In this document: piece after piece, positions 30,411-39,638 of the stretch | Layout of the letters: each line of letters opens with the position of its first letter | Numbering within the stretch: position 1 is the first letter of the stretch | Source: Polysphondylium violaceum | Taxonomy: Eukaryota; Evosea; Eumycetozoa; Dictyosteliales; Dictyosteliaceae | Assembly: GCA_000277445.1 (NCBI GenBank) | Contig: AJWJ01000193.1 | Location: 1 to 39,638, forward strand | Direction of reading: 5' to 3' | Length of the DNA stretch: 39,638 nucleotides | Translations under genes and position numbers: made by a program | The notes under the pieces: model-generated | The model's database searches: none | What the model saw: the letters and a program-made list of their open reading frames with translations, nothing else | Told to the model about the DNA's origin: nothing

Positions 30411-31058
30411 ATGAATTATCAACCAGCAACAACATCGATTAACTATAAAAAAGTAGGTTACTTTAAACAAAGAAGAGGTGATATTAAAAACAATAGTATT
30501 GCTACTGTTTGTTGTATTGATACAAAAAGCAGTTTAAACAATTACTATAATAATAATAATAATAAATCATCGATTCGAGTTTTGAGACACTATACTTATA
30601 GTAAACGTAATAATAATACTAAACCAAACAATTTATTAATTCTTTTATCTAAAAGAAAAAGAGTTGTTCTCCACAAAAAAATCATTAAAAAAAATCAACA
30701 AAAAAAAACAAATACTCCTATTGCTATTAGTCAACAAGCTTTAAACTTTAATACCGCTACCGTTCCCAATACCACTGCTGAAATGAAACCAGAATCTTTA
30801 AATAGTCCATACAACTCTCCAATGTTTAGTAAAGATATTAGCAGAGATTTCAATTCAACCTGTCCAGGTTATGCTCCATTCAATTCTACAGAGTATCTAA
30901 CTCAAAATTATTATGATATCTTACATTTAGAAGACCCTCAACATTTTGCCACCGCTGCAGTTGATCAACAATTAAACAACTATGGCTCTATGTTTGATTT
31001 AATTAAAGATGGTAATAATAATTCTTTGTTCCCCGCTCAAATTGTCCCATCCCTCTAA
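30411..31058 (+). CDS. Orphan protein with Asn/Lys-rich N-terminal half
   Basis: Frame of 215 codons from the ATG at 30411, preceded by an A-rich leader and TATATATA; the frame is open further upstream but only through T-run sequence, so the ATG is preferred. The first 110 residues are basic and Asn-rich (SSLNNYYNNNNNKSS, SKRKRVVLHKKIIKK). The last 100 are different: a less repetitive segment with SLNSPYNSPMFSKDISRDF, CPGYAPFNSTEYL and HLEDPQHFATAAVDQQL, with more C-ending codons. The switch in style invites an intron (an acceptor-like TTGCTATTAG sits near 30721-30730), but I found no donor of matching phase. I recognise no family. The basic clusters could be nuclear localisation signals. Confidence 0.55.
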   Translation: MNYQPATTSINYKKVGYFKQRRGDIKNNSIATVCCIDTKSSLNNYYNNNNNKSSIRVLRHYTYSKRNNNTKPNNLLILLSKRKRVVLHKKIIKKNQQKKTNTPIAISQQALNFNTATVPNTTAEMKPESLNSPYNSPMFSKDISRDFNSTCPGYAPFNSTEYLTQNYYDILHLEDPQHFATAAVDQQLNNYGSMFDLIKDGNNNSLFPAQIVPSL

Positions 31059-31934
31059 GCTAACCACCGAGTGAAATGCGTTGTACGTCAAAGTCTTTAG
31101 AAACAGAAAGAAAAAAAGAAAAGAAAGAAAAGAAATTAGGTGAAAAGTATCTCTCTTTTTAATCCCTTTTTTATTTTTTTCATATATGTTTCTCATTCAA
31201 TAGAGAAAAAGGGATTGAAAAAAAGGATAGTATTATTTTATTCATTTTTTTTTTTAAAACTCCCTTCTCATTTTAAATTGTACACTGGTACAATCCTCCC
31301 TCCCTCCCTCTAAATAATAATTTGTATATAAACTTTTAAAACATAATCATTAAAAAAAAAAAAAAAAAAAAAAAAAAACTAACTTTATTAAAAACTATCC
31401 TATCTACTAGATTACTAATAATAATTTAATTTGTTGTTTTGTGTTATAGGTTATCAACTAAAGAATCAATGTAATATATTTAAATAGGAATTAGATTACT
31501 CATTCAATAACAGTGTTTTTCTATTTAAAACAATATAGATTCTTTTCTAAATATTGTTGGAATTAATATTACAACCAACATATCAAGAGCGATATAACCT
31601 TAATGTCCTTTATATGAGTATTATGTTGTGTGCGTGTTTTTTATGATATATCATCAAATGATGATGATGATGATGATGATGGTGGTGGTGGGAATCTATC
31701 TATCACTTGACATCATCTCATCATGATCCTTATATTTACTTTTTTTAAAGGAAAATATCAAAAGAAACTACCATTTTAATATGGGTTTGTAACAACACAG
31801 ACATCATATTAAATTTCTTTTCTTTTACTATTTTCCTATAACCTTGTGAAAAAAATATATGATGGTTTTAAAAAATTCATACTAAAAACAGAAGAGAACA
31901 TTTCCTCTCAATGGCGACGAATGATGCTTTTCTC

Positions 31935-31971
<37 letters not shown>

Positions 31972-32295
31972 TTTAACTTTTCAGACATTGAGTTACTTTC
32001 ATAATTAGATAGAAATCTTTAATTTATAATATTGAGAGTGTTTGCGTATTTGTGTGTTGTGTTGTGTGTGCGTGTGTGTTTATTTAATTTTTTTAAAAGT
32101 TTAATTTTTGTTCACAACAATATATTAACAATAAAGAAACACTTTTTTTTTTTTTTTTTTTTCCTCACTCTCATTGCATGTGTATCATAGTTTATGTATA
32201 GTAAAATCGTATTAGTAATACAGCTCTAGAGTTTTTTCATTTTTGTTTTTATTTTTTGTAAATATATACATATACTCATATTCGATAAACATATA
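31059..32295. promoter_or_regulatory. Long intergenic region upstream of the heptad-repeat gene
   Basis: Contains repeated CCCT near 31297-31309, an A run of 27 at 31352-31378, a GAT/GGT repeat near 31657-31690, a T run of 32 at 31939-31970, a GT-rich block at about 32040-32080 (TGTGTTGTGTGTGCGTGTG) roughly 220 nt before the start codon, and another T run near 32144-32162. No gene was recognised. Confidence 0.5.
31939..31970. repeat. 32-nt homopolymer T run
   Basis: Longest homopolymer in the window. Runs of this kind are common between dictyostelid genes; the exact length is prone to sequencing error. Confidence 0.9.
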
Positions 32296-34428
32296 ATGTT
32301 GACCGATAATGTCTTTGTCATCACCTTTTTATGGGGATTTGTTTTATTTATATTTTCATATATATATTTATATCCAAAATCATTTATCACAAATATAAGT
32401 CGAGGAAGGTAAGTAATAGCAAGCAACATGTTGCATTAATTTAAATAATAAGAAAAAAAAAAAAAAAAAAAAAAGAAAAAAAACAATGACACCATGTGTC
32501 ATAAAAAAGCGATATTAATATGATAAATTCAATTAAATACATACTTTAGATTAATTTTAAAGCATTTACCATTGTTTATAAGCAAAAGTTCACAATTATT
32601 ACCACATTCAAAAACTATATTACTAAATCATGCAATTCTATTAGATAAACTTCCTTTATTGGAACCACATCTACCGGAATTGATTGATAATCTACAATGG
32701 TTGGAACCACAGTTTCATTTGATATTTAAAAATTTTGATAAACTTCAACCTCACATTAAAAAGATAATACCAATCATTCCAAAGATTTCACCTCATCTAT
32801 CAGAGATTTTAATACATATAGACTCTATCACACCCATTATGGATGAATTGTTGGATCACTTTGACACTTTGGAGCCATACATTGGTGATTTAATACCATT
32901 TATTGATCAACTTTCACCTCATTTCTCTATATTGGCACCACATCTAGATATTCTTTTACCACAAGCCAAAGAGATTCTACCATTGACTAGAAAACTATCA
33001 CCCTATATTCCAAGATTGGTACCACACATTCATTTCCTTTGTATGTATTCCAGTGTTTTATCACCCTATGTAGATGAACTCTTACCACACATAGACAAGA
33101 TATTGCCATATATTCTTCACATTCAACCATTGATGCCAATCATTTCCAAAGAGATGGATGTCATCGTACCACACATTGAATTGATTCTGGATAATTTCTT
33201 TCAATTGCTTCCTTATGCCAAAGACTTGATACCAAAGTTACGAGTACTTTCACCCTATATGCATAATATTTTACCACATCTCAACCTCTTGCTCCCCAAC
33301 ATTGACATATTGATAAAGAATTGTGATCAACTCATACCCTATATTCCACTGATTGAACCACATATCAAAGAGCTACTTCCGTACACAAAAATCCTCATCC
33401 CCCACGTCAATCAACTCCTTCCCTATGCACATATAATAGCACCAAGATGCTCCATTTTATTACCATACTCACCCAAACTTCTTCCTCACCTTCATTTACT
33501 CTTGCCACACAGTTCATTGCTCATGTATCACTCACATAAACTCATACCGCTCATCAACAACATCTATCCATATATACCCCAATTGATGCCTCATTTCAAC
33601 TTTTTAATTTCACATATCGACACCCTACTTGACAATCAACACTCACTCTTGCCATATATAGATTTGCTTTTACCCAATATTCATTTACTCTTGCCACATC
33701 TACATACACTACTTCCATATACTCAAAAGTTAGTGCCATTCATTGGAACACTTGTACCCTATGCACCTGCCCTCTTGCCCCACGCCAAATATCTTTTACC
33801 ATATATCGATCAAATTTCAGGTCATATGCACGAAATTGCTCCATACATTCCCGCCCTCTTGCCCTATCTAAACTCTCTGACACTTCATATCGACGTCATT
33901 GTCCCTCAACTAGATTATCTTGCACCCTATTTGAAATATCTAACACCCCACATGGACAAGGTTGTCAACAATTTGCCCAAACTATTGGATAGAACAAAAT
34001 CAATTTTACCATTCATCCACGAATACATTCCACAGACCCACAATCTCATCCCACTCGTATCTCAAATCGCAAGTGCACTACCAGATAGAACTCTCAAAAC
34101 TAGTTATTCGTCTGCCTCATTGAAAAGTGAAATGACAAACTCTTCCTCTGAGGATGATCTCTCTTCTATTAGTTCACATAAAAGCATTCATGTTACTACA
34201 AAGTATCATGAAGATGAAGAAGGTAATCTTCATCCAGGTAATCACCATCATAAGCGTAGTAACAGTAATACTAGTAGTAATGGTGGTAGTCATAAAAAAG
34301 GTATTAAACAAAAGTTTAAAGATCACTTTTTCAAATCAAAAGAGACTGAAGAATTAGAAGAGATTCGAGAAATTGAAAGAATGGATGGAATTGCAAGATC
34401 AAAGTCATATGATATTGCAACTCAATAA
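32296..34428 (+). CDS. Signal-anchored protein of 73 uninterrupted heptad repeats
   Basis: Two exons: 32296-32408 (37 codons plus two bases, donor GTAAGT) and 32550-34428 (acceptor TTTAG); the phases fit exactly, giving 663 residues. Exon 1 encodes MLTDNVFVITFLWGFVLFIF and SYIYLYPKSFITNISRG, a short acidic head and a hydrophobic segment of about 22 residues: a signal anchor or uncleaved membrane helix. Residues 40-550 are 73 consecutive seven-residue units with no insertion or deletion. The consensus is [LI]-x-P-[HY]-[ILA]-x-x, for example LLPHIDK, ILPYILH, LIPYIPL, LLPHLHT. Pro at position 3 is kept in most units; substitutes are mainly Asp, Lys, Asn or Ser. The last 113 residues are a Ser-rich then basic/acidic tail (KKGIKQKFKDHFFKS, EELEEIREIERM) ending SYDIATQ, probably cytosolic-type. 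I do not recognise a characterised family. A structural, scaffold or membrane-tether role is inference. Confidence 0.85.
32667..34081 (+). repeat. 21-bp coding periodicity (heptad array)
   Basis: DNA reflection of the heptad array: Pro codon CCA/CCC followed by CAT/CAC or TAT/TAC recurs every 21 bp in the same frame. Individual units differ widely in codons, so this is protein-level conservation, not a recent satellite. Confidence 0.8.
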
Positions 34429-37400
34429 TAATATATTTATTAATAAATTAACATATATATATATATATATTATTTTATATTTATTTTATTAAACAAAAAA
34501 AAGTAATCTGTGCATATGACCAGAACCTAAAAGTCTCGTTATTTTTTTAATTTTTTTTAATTTTTTTTTTTCAATATTTTTAGCCAAAAAATAGGAGCTG
34601 GGATTTTTTTTTTTTTTCGCCTTTCGAAAGTTGTCGGCTTTAAATACAAGAGACTCTCATTTTTTATAATCATAGAGTAGCCAATTTGTATGTATAAAAT
34701 CAAAAATATAAATTTTTTAGAGAATTTAGTTATACAAAAGACGATAATGGTAATAAAATTTGAATGATTAAAACAGTACGTTTTTACATGTACGCATGTA
34801 ACTCAGAAGGCACAGTGCTGAATACCCCTACTTAGAGTCAAGCCATGACAAATTTACTCTTACATTATCACTTTTGTAGTACTATAATAATTTACTATTA
34901 AATTTTATAATATTATTCGTGTATCTAAATGTAAAACCATTTTATTAATATTTTATTATTATAAATGTAGGCTTTATTATCAAATTGTACATCTTTAAAG
35001 GATTAGTTAGTTTTTTGAGCGTGTTTCCACCACCCCATTTTCCACAGAGCGAACGCATTTAATTAATATGGGTGTGGTAATGAGTTTTTTTTTTCCAATA
35101 ATCCAACATATTCAACCCGTTATAGACTTTCAAATAATATCTATATGTATATATAGTATTGTATGAGAATCGATTGGGAGAAAATTAAGATATATGCACA
35201 GGGAGAAAGAGATGTGGTGACCTTTTTATATCTATATTATTGTACAACATGACCTGTTGCAATATTATATATTTAAATTGGGTTCATCTCTCTTTCTTTC
35301 CTGATATATATACTCAAAAGAGACATGCATGCTTATAACATTTTAAAATGGATATATTTGTAATTCATTTTTCTCATTATGATAATACAATGAGATTGGA
35401 GAAGAAATAAAAGATTTTTAAAAAAATAAATAAACCAATAGATCTTCGATAGTCTAATAATGAAAGAGAACTAGAATTATTATTTGAAAAATCTAGATTT
35501 CGTAATTCTCTTCTCACCCCAATAGATACCCCCACAAACATCGCATGTCAAAAAATAAAAAATAATAACAATAAAAATCACCACACCAAAAACAAACACT
35601 CTGATATGATTTTGCGGTATTTTTAGGTGAAACATGAAATTGGGTAAATTTTGAAATTTACTGATAAAAAACTATGTTGTCATTTTATAATCATTCACTC
35701 AAAGAATATATTTCAAATTTCTATCGTTGTAGTAGAGGAAATTGAAAAAAATTGTGTTTTTTTAATTTATTTTGCATTTAGTTTTTGAAAATCAATTATT
35801 ATCTCTTTAAAATAATAGTAGTATAGAGTTATTATTATTATTATTATTATTTTATAATTGTTTTTTTTTTTTTATTCTCTTTCATAATAATAGATAATTT
35901 AGGGCAAACAAACTTTCTTTTAAATATTATTTTATTTAATAATCCTCTCCCCCACTTTTTTTTTTTTCAACTATTTAGGACTATTTACCACACGAACAAT
36001 TGTTTTTAGCTCAAATAATAATAACAACGATAGAATAAAATAAATTAAAATAATAATAATAAATAATAGTCAATATTGTAGTGCAAGAGGAAGAAATTAG
36101 CTTATTGGTTGTGAAAATTTATTCTTTAATTGAAAACTTTGATCAAAAGAGGAGTAAACAGGTAAGAGAATATAGTCAAAAAAAAACATTAGTTAGTTTG
36201 GTAGTTAGTTTGTTACATACGTACATACATCATCACTATTCACTACCATATTACCACACATTGTTACCACACTTGCACATACATACACCAAAAAGAATTT
36301 AATTTTAAAAAAAATTACATCATTTGTTCATTTATTATATCCATTTTTAAAAAATTCCCACTTTCTCACACACACTCACACAAAATCTATTTTTAATCAA
36401 ATATGGGTATTTAAACACCATCTAATCACATTTTGATTAATTTGGGTATTCGTTCATAGTAGTAATGGTAGTACACCACCATGTTTTATTATTTTTCTTG
36501 AATATTTAATGAACAAAACTGTTTAGGGGTCTAAATTGATGAATTAAATTGAAACAATAACAACAACAAGTATATTTAATATTTATTTTTATTGTTATCT
36601 ATTCTTTTTTCAATCAAACATTTAAAACACAACACAACAAATATTCTATTGTTCATCATCATTATCATAAATATAGTGGTATACAGATATTGATTTTTAA
36701 AAGTGGGTATCTTGGAGAAAAAAAGATAGAGATAGTTTTTTAAAAAAATTGTGAAAAATTTAGTATCACCACAACCCCATAACAAAATCACTTGTGTGTT
36801 GTTCATCTCCACATCTAAAAAAACTCATACCTTGCTCATCCAAAAAATGTCAAAAAAGATCTTTTTTCAATCCCCAAATTTGACACCTTAGTGTTTGGGA
36901 AAGATTTTATTAATTTTTTTTATTTAAAAATATTGTTGTGTGTATAGTACTATCCCCAATCCTCAGGGAAATCTCAACCTTTTAACTACAGCATCTTTTA
37001 GATAGTTTTGTTTTACTCTTATTACTCACACACCCTCCTTTAATTTCTTTGTTTTGTTTTAAAAATATTTATTTGTGTGCTAAAGAAAAAAAAACATTTG
37101 CACTTGTGTTTGAAAAACGAAAATAATAAAAAAAAATTTAGAAAAATATTTTTTTTAATTTTTTTTTGTCTGTCTTTTTGTTGTAACAAAGATTAAACGT
37201 GTTGAGGTTTTAGAGAACAGCACACACATAGTAATTACTACACCACCAGTAAAAACAATTCTCCGTCGCAATCACCACGCCTGCTTTAGCTATTTATAAA
37301 ACAAGCTAAAACAAAAAATATAGAACTTCTCTCTCCTCCTCCTTTTTCATATTCACTCTGGTTTTTATGACTGCAATATTTTGTGTCTTATTCAGCACTG

Positions 37401-37543
37401 TTCATTCACTCACCACTAGCTATTATTATAGAATCGAATAGAGAATAATAACATATCTATATATATACTTTTCTTTTTTTTTTATACATAAAGAATTCAT
37501 ATAGACTAGTCATACTATAACAACAATATATATAAATATCAAA
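34429..37543. other. 3.1-kb intergenic region upstream of sestrin
   Basis: Largest gap in the window. It includes T runs with a TCGCCTTTCGAAAG patch (34618-34632), a GC-richer segment with two small hairpins (34786-34818), an inverted repeat CCACCACCCCAT (35027-35038) / ATGGGTGTGGT (35068-35078), and an exon-like open segment at 36070-36161. Near the sestrin start there are pyrimidine-rich stretches and TATATATA at about 37458-37467. I could not assemble a complete gene here. Confidence 0.5.
36070..36161 (+). other. Exon-like segment flanked by splice consensus, no gene assembled
   Basis: 92 nt between an AATAG acceptor and a CAG|GTAAGAG donor. It is open in one frame and encodes an amphipathic, non-low-complexity peptide (VQEEEISLLVVKIYSLIENF then DQKRSKQ). 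Codon choice and composition differ from the surrounding AT-rich DNA. An upstream fragment after CTATTTAG near 35982 reads DYLPHEQLFLAQ but runs into a stop with no GT donor between. It could be a relic of a decayed gene, part of a non-coding transcript, or chance. Confidence 0.3.
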
Positions 37544-39622
37544 ATGATGAGTAACAAAGGACAAGGAATATATGGGAGTTCAACTGCTTCAGGTAATTAC
37601 CATGGTTCCTCAGAATGGATTATATCTTCTTCAACTTCACCCTATCATACAAACAAAAGATATTCTTTAGGTATATAAATATCTTATTGTCTTTTTGTTT
37701 TTTCTTTTTCTTCTCTTTCTTCTCTTTTCTTCTCTTTCTCTTTCTCTATTTCTTCTTTATACATATTATTTACAGTATCTCTAACACAACTATTTATCAT
37801 ATTTCTCCCTTTCATCCATTTCACTTTTTGTTTTTTTTTATTATTTATATTCATATAGATACACCTTATGGTTCAGATTATAGTCCACCACAATCACCGT
37901 CATTATCAGAACCATTGTCAGCACATTTTCTCAGTTTACAAACAACAGATTCAAGTATTCGTAAATCAGCTATTGAACATATTTTATCGATCCTTACCAA
38001 TCCAGAAAACGAAAAATTAGTTAAAAACTATTTAAATACTATTATAGTATTAGCAACTGAATCACCATTTGATGATATTACCGAAGCCTTTTCTTCTTTT
38101 ATTAAAACTATTCAAGTATATATTATGATTAGATTGTTTTAGTTTTAATACACAATATTAATAACAACATAATAATAATTATATTAATAATAATAATAAT
38201 AACAACATTTAGGATAAATATCATATACCAAAACAAAGAACGACATATTATATTAATGATGAGCAATTACCAAAACTTAATACACAAGATGAATTAACTA
38301 GTAAACTATTTCAAGATGTTTTTATTCAAAATGGTCGTGTCAATCATCTCACACGTATATTGGGATGGCATCCACAATATTTAGAGAGATTTTTATCTGC
38401 ATACAATACAATAATGAAAGATCCTGGTCCCCTACCAATTACATGGAGAAATTATATTGGTATACTTGCAGCAGCAAGATATAATTGTAGTTATATTGTC
38501 TCTCTTCAAGAACATGAATTCTTGCAAAACAATGGTGATCCACGTTGGTTACAAGGTATTGAATTCATTCCAGCAAAATTAAAGAATCTTTTAAAAGTTA
38601 TAGAATTAATGGCACATCAACCATGGCTTTTGCCCAAATTAGACATTGAATATCTGGTCAAGGGATCGGATGCTTGGTCAATTGCAGAGTTGGTGCAAGC
38701 TATGGTTTTAATTACAACATTCCTTTCACTCTCTGGTTTAGTTTTCTGTTGTGGTATTGCCCCCGAGGTGGGACTTTCGGATTCAAATGGACTTGGTGGT
38801 AGTTTTTCAATAAATGACAGCGATGCAGAAATAGAAGACACAAGTGCCTCTGAAAATACAGCAAATCTTATGGAATTATTAAAAAATAGAAAATCATCGG
38901 CAACAAATGATGAAGACGATGATTCTGAGGAACATGATAGACAACAAGATTTCCATAATGCAGGTATAGAATCATCATCATCAAACTCGACAACATCATC
39001 ATCATCTTTATCATCATCCACATTATTATCGTCAAGTAGTGGTGAACAAGGTTCAACAGAGAAAAAGAGTACAACCGCTACAGTAGGTACTCAAACAGAG
39101 ACACATGATTTCTCCCGTTATAAAGGAAATTATAATCTCTCTCATACAGATTTTGATGTTTCTTCAAGAGAGTATTCTATTTTTTCAGTTCAAGAATACT
39201 CTTGGAAAGAACATGGTTATGAATTGGTTAGTCGTTATTTCCCAGATGCAGCACCACTTCTCGAAGAGGAATTTTCATTTGTCTATACAATGACATACTA
39301 TGAATTCAATAATAATCCAGATATCGATACTCTTCCATTCCGTAGAGCGGTATGGTACTATGTTCAAAGAGTAAAGGGAATGTGTCATGATGACTATAAT
39401 TATCAAGAGGTCAATATGTTTTTGAGTATTTCTTTAAAGAATTTTGTAAAAAAAGCCGCATGTTTTCCAGATACAATTAAAAGGGATGATTTCTCAAAAT
39501 TGGGTTATCATCTTAAACCAGATGAAAAAGCTCATTTATCTTTATTGGCAGTTTGTTCTCATAAACAAGCTTCTTTGCTTTATGGTTTATACACTGTTAT
39601 GGAATATCAAAACCGTAGATAA
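37544..39622 (+). CDS. sesn: Sestrin
   Basis: Exons 37544-37670, 37859-38115 and 38213-39622; phases exact, 597 residues, TAA stop. Sestrins are stress-inducible regulators that restrain TORC1 through GATOR2; vertebrate SESN2 is a leucine sensor. The N-terminal alkylhydroperoxidase-like half is clear: VNHLTRILGWHPQYLERFL, LPITWRNYIGILAAARYNCS, GDPRWLQGIEFIP, LAHRPW-equivalent MAHQPWLLPK and DAWSIAELVQAMVLIT. The peroxidase Cys220 and Tyr222 are present (NCSYIVSLQEH), but the position matching SESN2 His132 is Gln227. A Ser/acidic low-complexity linker covers about 320-430. The C-terminal half has QEYSWKEHGYELVSRYFP, TMTYYEF, IDTLPFRRAVWYYV and HDDYNYQEVN (the DDY used for GATOR2 contact). By ungapped comparison with SESN2 as I recall it, pocket residues Thr489, Thr501, Arg505, Glu566 and His569 are kept, but Trp444 aligns with Gly559. 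There is a 3.1-kb upstream spacer. Confidence 0.95.
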
Positions 39623-39638
39623 AAAATAATAATAATAA

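Noticed and set aside
36776-36782. CCCATAA, similar to the DUSE element of dictyostelid small-RNA genes
   Set aside because: No structured RNA or CCTTACAGCAA motif at the expected distance downstream, and the flanking base does not fit the usual consensus.
38617-39021. Asp/Ser-rich minus-strand frame
   Set aside because: Antisense reading of the sestrin low-complexity linker.
1-39638. tRNA genes, transposons, virus-like elements
   Set aside because: No B-box with matching acceptor stem, no long terminal repeats, no reverse transcriptase, integrase or complete transposase motifs were seen on either strand.

Overview
The window is nuclear DNA of a social amoeba (Dictyostelia). The evidence is the very AT-rich, homopolymer-filled intergenic DNA; short AT-rich introns (about 60-190 nt) with GTAAGT/GTATGT donors and AG acceptors; TAA stops at nearly every gene; Asn, Ser, Gln, Lys and His homopolymers inside proteins; TATA boxes followed by oligo-dT/dA; and dictyostelid-type gene families. 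The species cannot be fixed from sequence alone. Position 7336 is an undetermined base, which suggests a draft assembly. I saw no tRNA, rRNA, CRISPR array, intact transposon or virus-like element.

Layout, left to right. A 5'-truncated beta-amylase gene (+) is followed by a small orphan gene (+) with a 40-residue duplication and a transposase-like helix-turn-helix. A seven-exon gene (-) encodes a 1037-residue helical protein that I do not recognise. After a GT-rich spacer comes a secreted serine carboxypeptidase of family S28 (-), divergent from a secreted metallophosphatase (+). Next is a cluster of four tandem genes (+) for small secreted ML-domain (MD-2/NPC2-like) lipid-binding proteins, with a charge-polarised gene (-) lodged between the first two. 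A TatD-type nuclease (-) sits head to head with cytosolic isoleucyl-tRNA synthetase (+). Then come a secreted BPI/LBP-type lipid-binding protein (+), an LCMT-like methyltransferase (-), an ankyrin-type dictyostelid family protein (+) and an orphan Asn/Lys-rich protein (+). A membrane-anchored protein (+) built from 73 uninterrupted seven-residue repeats follows, and the window ends with a complete sestrin gene (+).

Functional themes. Several products enter the secretory or lysosomal route (beta-amylase probably, S28 peptidase, metallophosphatase, four ML proteins, BPI-like protein). This fits a phagotroph that digests bacteria, although the genes are not an operon and only the ML genes look like products of local duplication. 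Sestrin (nutrient/TORC1 signalling) and isoleucyl-tRNA synthetase are housekeeping or signalling genes.

The most unusual object is the heptad-repeat gene at 32296-34428. Its true start was recovered by joining a short upstream exon that encodes a signal anchor, with matching phase, to the long repeat exon. Splice models throughout were built by hand from reading frame, splice consensus and phase; most close exactly to a multiple of three.
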